From Aspidapion aeneum (taxonomy: Eukaryota; Arthropoda; Insecta; Coleoptera; Brentidae), in assembly GCA_963576565.1 (NCBI GenBank), contig OY755047.1, positions 24,311,171-24,375,170 of the forward strand: a DNA stretch of 64,000 nucleotides, read 5' to 3'. Positions within the stretch are counted from its first letter, which is position 1. Every line of letters starts with the position of its first letter. The position numbers and the translations under genes were made by a program. The notes beneath the pieces were generated by a model. That model did not search any database, was not told the origin of the DNA, and worked only from the letters and a program-made list of their open reading frames with translations. This document shows, one piece after another, positions 57,201 through 64,000 of the stretch.

Positions 57201-59140
57201 ACTGTCCTGCGGCCCTCCAACTTATTGGACCTACAGGTAAAAATACAGTGTAAACAGTATCAATGTTTTGTGACTTAAGTGAATGATGGGGAGGTCAAAA
57301 TATATAAAAAGATCATTTAACACTACTACTACAATGTTGGTTCGGTTTTTCTAGGTTGTTCGAAGCCTGATCTCCATCTTCTTCGATCCTGACAATTATT
57401 TTCTGTCAGGTTTTTTTGACTCACTGATCTTTGAATTGACTGCTGCCGTTCCAGTTTAGGAAGCCCTCTTTTTCTGCGCCCTATTTATTGCCATTCTAGG
57501 ACCTGCTTTGATAATTTTTCGTCGTTCATCCGTTGTACATGTCCGTACCATATCAGTTGTCTTTTAGTCATGTCATCCGTATCCATTTCATATAGTTTCT
57601 CAGTCCACCACATCTTATTGTTATTTCTACTATCTTGGTATGCAACAGCTTCTTTGCTTGCTTCCTACAAGCTTTTTACTATGTTTGTATATATCTGTTC
57701 AAGTTAATGTTGTGTGTTTATTAGATTTTCATCTAATTGTTTCTAATACAATCTTTGTGTACTTTTTAGATTTCTAAAGTTGTATTTTTGATTTTTTTCG
57801 ATGCATTCTAGGATTTTATTTTCTACAATACCTTCGTCTCTATTTATTTTTCTTAAAGGGAATAATATATTTGCTTTTACCAGATGGTGGTCAGATCCAC
57901 AGGTAACACTACGAAGTTCTCGCACATCATACCATTTTAGTTCCGAGTGTTCTCTACCTATAGCATAATCAATGATTGATTTAAGATTTCTTGTTGGCTG
58001 AATCCAGGTATATCGATGAATATCTTTATGTTTAAAAAAAACCATTATTTATTTTTAGGTGGTAGCTTTTACACAATTTCATCAGTCTCAAGCAATTATC
58101 ATTTGTTACTTCCCATTATCATTTGTTACTTCCTCTCCAAATGGTCTGACCAATTTGCTTTGGGTTTGTCTACCAGTTCGACTATTAAAATCGCCAAGCA
58201 TAATTACTTCCCTGGCATCGCCGATTTTAGTGATAGTCTTATCAACTTGGTCGAAGAACATTTGTTTTACAGCTACCCTTGCGAGTCTGTTATTATGCTT
58301 ATATTGTGTCCAAGCATCTTCATGTCGAACTCGAATAATGTTGTCGTTTAACATATTAGTTAAAACCGAGTGGTTTGCTTCGGTTGAGTGAGCTAATGTC
58401 ACATCAGTACCTACTATACATATTTAACGACAGGGCCCGACAGGACACATGTTAGGACCCAGCAGGACACAACAAGACCCGACAGGACTTCGACTGGACC
58501 CAATAAGACACTACATGACCAAGATTTTGTAACAAAAATAATTTAAATGATTTTGTCACCAGAACACTATACACCTTTTTTTTACGGTTATGCGCACTCG
58601 CAAGGAGAGCCCTATCACGCTCGAGAAGCGGCAAGTGCGCGGAAATGTTGGTGTATGCTGGTTTTGAAACGATTCAGGTTGTAATCTGCAGGGAAAACTG
58701 TCGCAGGGAGTCCATTCCACAGCGATGCTGTTCTCCAGAGATATGAATTTTGATATAATGAGGTTCTTGGTGCCTCTACTAACATACTGCAAGTTTCTAG
58801 TTTTTTGAAATTATCTGAAATAATTATCGCAAGATTTGAAACAAAGGCAAAAACAAAGAAATTTACGGAGCCTAATAAAACTCTTTAAATATTTTAATCT
58901 TACTTTTTAGGTACCGTCATTGGCTGCAAATCAGCGTGTTTAGCATTCGGTACCGAACAGTACTGCTGTACTGGTTCACATTCGACACCTGAGACCTGCA
59001 AAAGCTCAGACTGGCCCGTGGATTATCCCGCTTACTTCAAACAGCAGTGTCCAGACGCTTATTCTTACGCTTACGATGACCACAAGTCCACCTTTACTTG
59101 CCGAGCTAGCGAATATAATTTGGTATTTGGATCAGCTTAG
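51277..59140 (+). CDS. thaumatin-like protein 3 (PR-5 family), five exons
   Basis: Exons 51277-51444, 54660-54747, 56268-56407, 57122-57236 and 58911-59140 join in phases 0, 1, 0, 1 into 246 residues. I start at the ATG 51277 because MKLVVTFLALGVAYSSA is a clean signal peptide; the TTG twelve bases earlier is not needed. Then [44 protein letters not shown] (signature), [48 protein letters not shown] and a C-terminus LVFGSA. 14 Cys, with the first and last missing as in its sisters; the cleft Arg position is Thr. Exon 4 is nine codons longer than in TLP1 and TLP2 because its donor lies 27 nt further on, and exon 5 starts correspondingly later. Mature length is similar. Introns carry Jockey and RTE insertions and a GA tract. 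Confidence 0.92.
51445..54014. repeat. TLP3 intron 1, degraded repeats
   Basis: Many short words ACAGGGTG followed by A/T runs (near 52095, 52603 and 52775), typical of old mariner-like or MITE ends, but no paired termini that I can close. No coding frame. Confidence 0.4.
54015..54598. repeat. segment bounded by two related palindromes, TLP3 intron 1
   Basis: Palindrome AGCTCACACTACTACTATAC with its inverse at 54015-54050, and a sister palindrome starting AGCTCACACG at 54558-54598. Between them are a CTGTCTGTCTGT run, a direct duplication of AATATGGCGTGTGTGATATC (54349 and 54470) and an (AGT)n run at 54421-54440. It ends 61 bp before exon 2. Confidence 0.65.
55335..56135 (-). mobile_element. 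Jockey-type retrotransposon fragment in TLP3 intron 2
   Basis: The minus-strand frame 56133-55900 encodes SCDIPMPENCHLATFADDTG, then LLTVENSTEECIEILQNAVT and EVHSWTSGE, with the FADD catalytic box intact. Downstream (to about 55335) are the broken thumb and C-terminal parts. Same family as 46750-47850, opposite orientation. Confidence 0.8.
56408..57121. repeat. TLP3 intron 3 with a ~120-nt GA-rich tract
   Basis: From about 56930 to 57056 the plus strand is almost pure purine (GAAAGAGAGA-like units with a few T and C). It sits 65 bp before the exon 4 acceptor. The Ser-Leu-rich frame on the other strand is an artefact of this tract. Confidence 0.75.
57338..58410 (-). mobile_element. RTE retrotransposon, endonuclease plus 3' end, TLP3 intron 4
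   Basis: On the minus strand: 58402-58106 encodes TKIGDAREVIMLGDFNSRTG (endonuclease GDFN motif), and 58045-57743 encodes IDYAIGREHSELKWYDVREL and CGSDHHLV (catalytic SDHH). The RT core is missing, and 57590-57338 is the 3' end with its hairpin and TAG-type tail. An internally deleted copy of the family at 5868. Confidence 0.82.
58432..58520. repeat. degenerate short-unit repeat
   Basis: Units like GACAGGACxC and CAGGACACA recur every 12-16 bases for about 80 bp. Intronic in TLP3. Confidence 0.6.
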
Positions 59141-59784
59141 GGGAGGGGAGGCGAATGATATGCACCTAAGCATAATCCTCTTAATTCTGAAACTATGAGT
59201 GTTACATATCTGATTATTTAGGAAATAATTACCTATGATGTACGCTTTAATTTAGTAATGTTACATGTGAGTTAAAACTAAATGGCTTTGGATGAGACTA
59301 ATAAAAATTTGTGCCGTATGCGTATGATTGCCCAACGTGACGGGTAATGATACGCACGTCTTTAATCTCAAAAAAACTACCCTTAAAATGATAATTATTG
59401 TTTATTAAACTATTTTTTGCACATTGCTTGGTCAAAAATTATTGTTTAGCTCAGAGACAGATAGACAGACAGACACATAGACAAACTTTACAACGAAATC
59501 GTTGATTTTAGGCCAACAAATAAACAAATTCCATGTTTTTAACCTTGTTTTCAAATTTTTATTTAAAATAATAAATTTTTTAACCACATCGCTACGAAGG
59601 CAAAGAAATAATTAAAATAATTGTGGAAAAAATAATGTACCCATTGTGCGTATAATTACCCGATTTATCGTCATTTTAAACCCATTGAATCAAAACCAAC
59701 ACTTATGATTTTGGCACGAAATATATATATACGAAAATAAGAAATAACAACGAAGATTAATACATGTCTTACCTTCATTTAAAT
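59141..59784. other. TLP3 3' flank
   Basis: AATAAA at 59300-59305, 160 bases after the stop, is the likely polyA signal. A CAGA/AGAC-rich run lies at 59450-59485. Otherwise nothing is recognised. Confidence 0.5.
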
Positions 59785-59955
59785 CAGACACCAATTTTTT
59801 ATCCAAGCTGCTTTAAAGAAAAATTTGTTTTCCCTGATTACCTCCCCTTTTACCAAGACAATATTTTGTGTCTGGATGATCATAGGAAACTTTTTGATCC
59901 TTAAGTACTCTAAGTCTACCTTTATTTATTAAGCTAGATTTTTCGTTTTAGTTTT
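59785..59955 (+). pseudogene. very degenerate copy of TLP last exon
   Basis: Scattered homology to TLP3 exon 5: a YPSCFKE-like segment (compare YPAYFKQ), a LDDHRKLF segment (compare YDDHKSTF), and a 27-base stretch at about 59912-59938 (AAGTCTACCTTTATTTATTA core) matching 20 of 27 bases of the exon around 59090-59116. It has frameshifts and stops and no open copy. Confidence 0.5.
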
Positions 59956-60129
59956 GTAAGTAAGCTTTAAGAGACTAAGTTGTTGAATTTTTTTTAAATA
60001 AAAGATTTGCATAATTTATTAAATTAATTAATTTATTTAATAAAATCATAATTTTTGCAATATACGAAATTCCAGAACAATAACATTTTACATTTTTTAG
60101 ATTTTAATTATGAGATATTGTTTTAATCG

Positions 60130-61130
60130 GCCTCAACCGGGAAGAAGCACGTACAATTTTTTATATGGAAACTGTCACTTTACAGGCAGGTGCGTTTGAA
60201 AAACTTTTTCAACGAGAGACCAAAAGGGAACCCAGCCTCTGTCATGTGGTTATAATTTTTGTTGACAGCTTTTAAATTGTTATTATTTTAATAGATTTAA
60301 AATTGCTTCATTGCTATTAAAATAATCTGAAAATTTAAAGTAAAAATTATGAAAATAGGATCAACTTGGACAATTGCCATTTACAGTCTAACCTGGTGGT
60401 TTTCTGACAGTTATAAGTATAGTAGTTTTTCAGGAAGTTGATATCTTAAAGTTTAAATGTAAAATATGTTTTTTTAAATTATTTTATTATTTTTACCTTC
60501 CTAGCCCGCGTAGCAATGGCTAGAGAAGGTATTATTTTCGGCGAAAAAATTTTTAGATAACGCCAAAAATGTGTTACTTTGACCTATCTTAGCAATATCG
60601 TCGTGATGACTGTCTCTGTGTGTGTGTGTGTATATAACCTAAACTAAACCGCTAAACCAATTTTCATAAAAATTTCCGGTAAAATAGTGTTCGACACTCT
60701 AACGAGCTGATTAGATATTGGTGAAAATCCATTGATGCTAATGACAGTTTTTTGAAAATTAAAAAATTTAAAAAATGGGAAATTTTTAACCGAGCATCGT
60801 ATCAATATGCGGTTTTTGAAAAAAAATCGTAAGCGCTTTAGTTTCTAAGATATTTATAAAAAACTGTTTTCAAGGCTGATATGGATGGATGGATCCATTT
60901 ATTTTATTTTGTTTTACTACTTAATTTTTTATTAAGTTCTATACTAGCTTTATGAATAATGTTTCTAGTATTATATGACGGTTTTTTAAAAAATACGTGC
61001 TATACAAGACCGGAAACTGCCTTTACAGGTCTTCCCAAATGTACAGGTCTCACCTGCGACTTACCCTGTAAATTTCTTGGGCCAAACTGATAAGTTCACT
61101 TTTCCGATCTAGTAACGTAAGGACATATTA
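60130..61130. repeat. dispersed repeat (copy of 1225-1750), split by an insertion
   Basis: Matches 1225-1750 in order on both sides of the TACCTTCCTAGC-family element at 60494-60880. The insertion order therefore is old repeat first, TACCTTCC element later. Confidence 0.6.
60494..60880. repeat. TACCTTCCTAGC-family element, inverted copy
   Basis: Starts TACCTTCCTAGC and then carries the family interior in reverse orientation (ACGACGAT inverse, TG tract, GAGCTGATTAGAT). The far end is less clear, near AAAACTGTTTTCAAGG. Confidence 0.7.
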
Positions 61131-61139
61131 TTTTGTGTA

Positions 61140-61760
61140 CAGTGAAACCTCTCTTTGCGGACACCTCTATTAAGTGGACACTCCCTTAAGGCGGACAAAT
61201 TTGTTGGACCCAAGCTTTTCCCTATTTGTTTACATGTAGAATTCACTCCTATAACCGGACACTCTAATAACCGGACGCAGACAATTTTTATTGGTTAAAA
61301 AATTCTGAAACCTTCCTTAATCAGACGCGGACCTCTGACAACGGGACGGAGCGCTGAACGACATGGGCATAAATATTATGTAGTATTTTGGCAACAACGC
61401 ACTCTGCAGCCAGGGAATTACCTCTTTCCGTTTTAATACGGAGACTAAATACTTCTTTCGTATTTACATTAACATATTTTATTCGGCGGGACTGCTGTGT
61501 TTTATTTTTATTGTTCAGTTGGGTAGTAATGGATCTCTTTAAAATGGCGCCCAGTAAAAAACTTCTTGGTTTACGTAAAAAAATTGTTGTTAATGTTTCG
61601 GAGAAGGAAAATCTATCAGCACGAAAGGTCGCTGAAAAATTTAATATCGGAAAAACTCAAGAAGCCGAAATTTTTAATAAATATATATTAAAATTTCGCA
61701 GTTTTCTCTCATAACCAGACACCTCCAATAAGCGGACAAAATCGACGAAACTGTGAGAGT
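61140..61760 (+). mobile_element. pogo/Tigger-like element remnant
   Basis: Begins CAGTGAAACCTCTC directly after TA, the usual Tigger end, with GCGGACA-type words inside the left terminus and GCGGACAAAATCGACGAAAC near the right. The internal frame (ATG 61530) encodes APSKKLLGLRKKIVVNVSEK, then ENLSARKVAEKFNIGKTQ, a CENP-B/pogo helix-turn-helix. It stops at 61714 with no DDE domain. Right end is altered. Confidence 0.8.
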
Positions 61761-62354
61761 CCGTTTATAGGATAATAAATAAGTTCATAAAGTGTTGAGT
61801 CAAAATTTTTTTAAGTACCTATTTTACTTTATCATGTGATCATGTGATTAGACTTTTGTAAATTTGCGGTTTTAAAGTTTGCAAAACTATTTTTCTTGAA
61901 AAGAAAAAAAAATGTATGCAATAACATACTAAAAACAATGGATGGTTTGGATTAGTTGTCAAGGTTTTCCAAAAAATGTTTTTGCATATGAACCTATTTC
62001 AATAAATATTTGTTTTACATTCCCAGGGGGTAATTATTAAAGAAAACATTTGGGCCACTGACTTTGGAATAATATAAGATAGGTAGGTATTTAAAATTAC
62101 CATGTTAAAAAACTGTGCTAATATTGTAGCAATTTTACTTTACTTTGTTTTTAAATTACCTGTCATATGCCCACCTCTCGTCAGCTGTTGGATTGAGCGC
62201 CCTCTGGTAAGGACTTTGTTTCCGGCCATCTTTAAAATTGTTTGTTTACATTTATATTTTCTCATTTTTCGTAACAATAAAGCTAAATTTAAAACTAAAT
62301 ATTTGCGTTAATCAATTGTAAGTAAAAATAGCCTTCAATATAAACGTCTATTTT
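61761..62354. other. no feature recognised
   Basis: AT-rich sequence. The 69-codon frame at 62102 has no recognisable family. Confidence 0.4.
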
Positions 62355-62830
62355 AGTACCCGTGAATGAAGCAAAAAAAAATTTTCCTAGCTAAGCGGGT
62401 ATAAAAAGGTTTTGTTTCTCTTGTATTTTTTCATGGGCAGCTCCAAAGCTGTGCACCGTACACCCACGAGGGTCCAAGATCCAATAGATGCCTAATAAGT
62501 GTTGACAGTTAACTGTTGCATCCTTAAGGGACTCATCAGAACACTGCATAGTCAATGTGACAACCTGATAAAGCTAGAGGACGGTTTACAAATCTAATCC
62601 TACGATATTCGAAAGAGAAAAAAAAAATGCATGCGAAACCGTATGCTTTTGACGAGCAACGACATCTACCAAATACAAAAGAAACTACCAAAATAAAACA
62701 AAGGGCAGGTAGACGAAACGAAAAAGAATACCCATGACCATGAAATAATTTATACCTTCAGTCGAGTCAATGCTTATTGCATTTTTTCTGCTTTCATGAC
62801 GTTATATGTCGGTCAGTGGAGTATAAGCCA
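62355..62830. repeat. dispersed repeat, copy of 27988-28440
   Basis: Same word order as the TLP1 intron 2 copy, with an extra GC-rich 40-base segment after the CATGGGCAGCTC block. Confidence 0.65.
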
Positions 62831-63099
62831 AAAACAAAACAAACATAAATTTATATAGGTACTCATGAATAGAAAGAAAACAATTTTTTTTAAAACGTTT
62901 TAGTTTTTGCGTTGCTACAGACAAGATAAGGTCACACATGCTTTATTTTTCCTCGGGCCTAATGCATTAGTAATGATATTTAGTAATAAATATTTTATGA
63001 GCATCGATAATCTTGGTGACGATAGCGGTGAAAAAGTCTTAAAAATTAGGTTTCACTTACAAGAAGAAGTTTGTATGGTTATAAAAAGACTACTATATA

Positions 63100-64000
63100 A
63101 AAAATATTTACCAGATTTTACGAGATTTAATTGACGAGTATTGACCAGGCAACAATATATGCCATATGAGAACTGAAGAGATCTGATTAGGATTTCTAAA
63201 TCTTAATTCTGGTTGTTAAAAACTCAAAAGAATTTAATTAATCTTAATGGGAGAAAATTTTTAGCGCGTTGAGAGTGTACAAGTATATTACATTCATGAG
63301 GCATAAATTTGAAGTAGATTTCGGTAGGCTTGATCAGCAGGATTTCTATAAGATTTTACGAGACTGTACAAGAATTGGTTAATTTACTTGAAGATTCAGA
63401 CTTCACCAAAAACAAGCATAAGTTTTGCCGAAATATGACGGGATTTTACGAGTATTCAACCAGTTAAATGGTGATCAGGTTTGACAAATTTCGAGCAACA
63501 TTAAGCTTTTCTATAGGACCCTAAAAGATTTTAAGCAGTTTTTCTACAGGAATTCAAGAGATTTTATGAGTACCTATTTTTAGGAAGATTTGATCAGCAA
63601 ATTTATTACTTTTCCTATGAGATTTTAAAAGATTTTATGAGTTTTAACTTCTGCAAATTTTTCTAGAAGAATTTATAATATGCTGATAATAAAAGTTCAT
63701 CAGATCTCGTAAGTATCTCATGCGGAATATGAAACACCTATTTCTGGTGTAATCTTATAAACTTTTAGCAGTTTAAGTATACATACGTGACTCGTGAAAG
63801 TTTGCGACATCTGCTGGGGATTTGACTCGGATCATAAAACCAATTTTTTCTAAAATCTAGTCAACTTTCGGCAGATTTTGTCCAGATATGCCCGTATCAA
63901 AGTGCTTTTAGAAACTCATATAAGTTCGTGAGATCTGCTAGGGATTTGATGCGTAGTATGCAACAAATTGAAGGTTAAATCTTGTAAACTTTCGACAGAT
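63100..64000. repeat. degenerate repeat built on GATTTTAYGAG
   Basis: AGATTTTACGAG or close variants occur near 63114, 63350, 63438, 63556 and 63633. Near 63790-63830 and 63925-63960, TCTGCTGGGGATTTGA and TCTGCTAGGGATTTGA are repeated with similar flanks. Spacing is irregular, and it runs off the window end. Confidence 0.55.

Noticed and set aside
26693..59140. Horizontal transfer of the TLP genes from a plant
   Set aside because: Multiple spliceosomal introns, consistent gene structure and missing terminal Cys pair fit an animal lineage family; nothing in the sequence points to recent transfer.
63100..64000. Possible CRISPR-like array
   Set aside because: The word spacing is irregular and the sequence is eukaryotic; no cas genes or uniform spacers.

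Overview
This is an AT-rich, intron-rich and transposon-rich animal nuclear window, most likely from an insect and probably a beetle. I base that on insect-type thaumatin-like genes with a conserved intron plan, on abundant RTE, Jockey and RNase-H-bearing non-LTR fragments, and on Tc1/mariner, PIF/Harbinger, hAT and pogo/Tigger remnants. I cannot name the species. Two host loci can be supported; nearly everything else is repeat.

Region 1 (about 9.6-18.2 kb, minus strand): six exons of an unrecognised gene, each with consensus splice sites. All five junctions keep one reading frame, giving 582 codons with both ends missing. Its largest exon (945 nt, phase 1-1) is the intact member of a tandem series. 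Decayed copies of the same exon lie downstream at about 13.9-15.05, 13.1-13.7, 12.7-12.96 and 11.78-12.5 kb, one of them broken by a MITE. A tRNA-like cloverleaf inside an inverted repeat lies just upstream, at 18.35-18.6 kb.

Region 2 (18.6-26.5 kb): repeats, two RNase-H-bearing non-LTR fragments and a 966-bp PIF/Harbinger derivative with TTA target duplications.

Region 3 (26.6-59.2 kb, plus strand): a tandem cluster of three thaumatin-like protein (PR-5 family) genes, TLP1 (26693-35969), TLP2 (41105-44673) and TLP3 (51277-59140). They encode secreted proteins of 244, 243 and 246 residues with 14 cysteines each. Introns are loaded with transposons. TLP2 has lost one intron exactly at the family signature, and TLP3 has its last intron displaced by nine codons. 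All three genes are followed by degenerate copies of their own last exon: two behind TLP1, one behind TLP2 and a weaker one behind TLP3.

Region 4 (59.2-64 kb): no gene recognised. It holds dispersed repeats, a Tigger-like remnant and a degenerate short-motif repeat.

The three TLPs probably act as secreted defence or carbohydrate-binding proteins. This is inferred from the family, not shown by the sequence. The minus-strand gene has no visible functional link to them.
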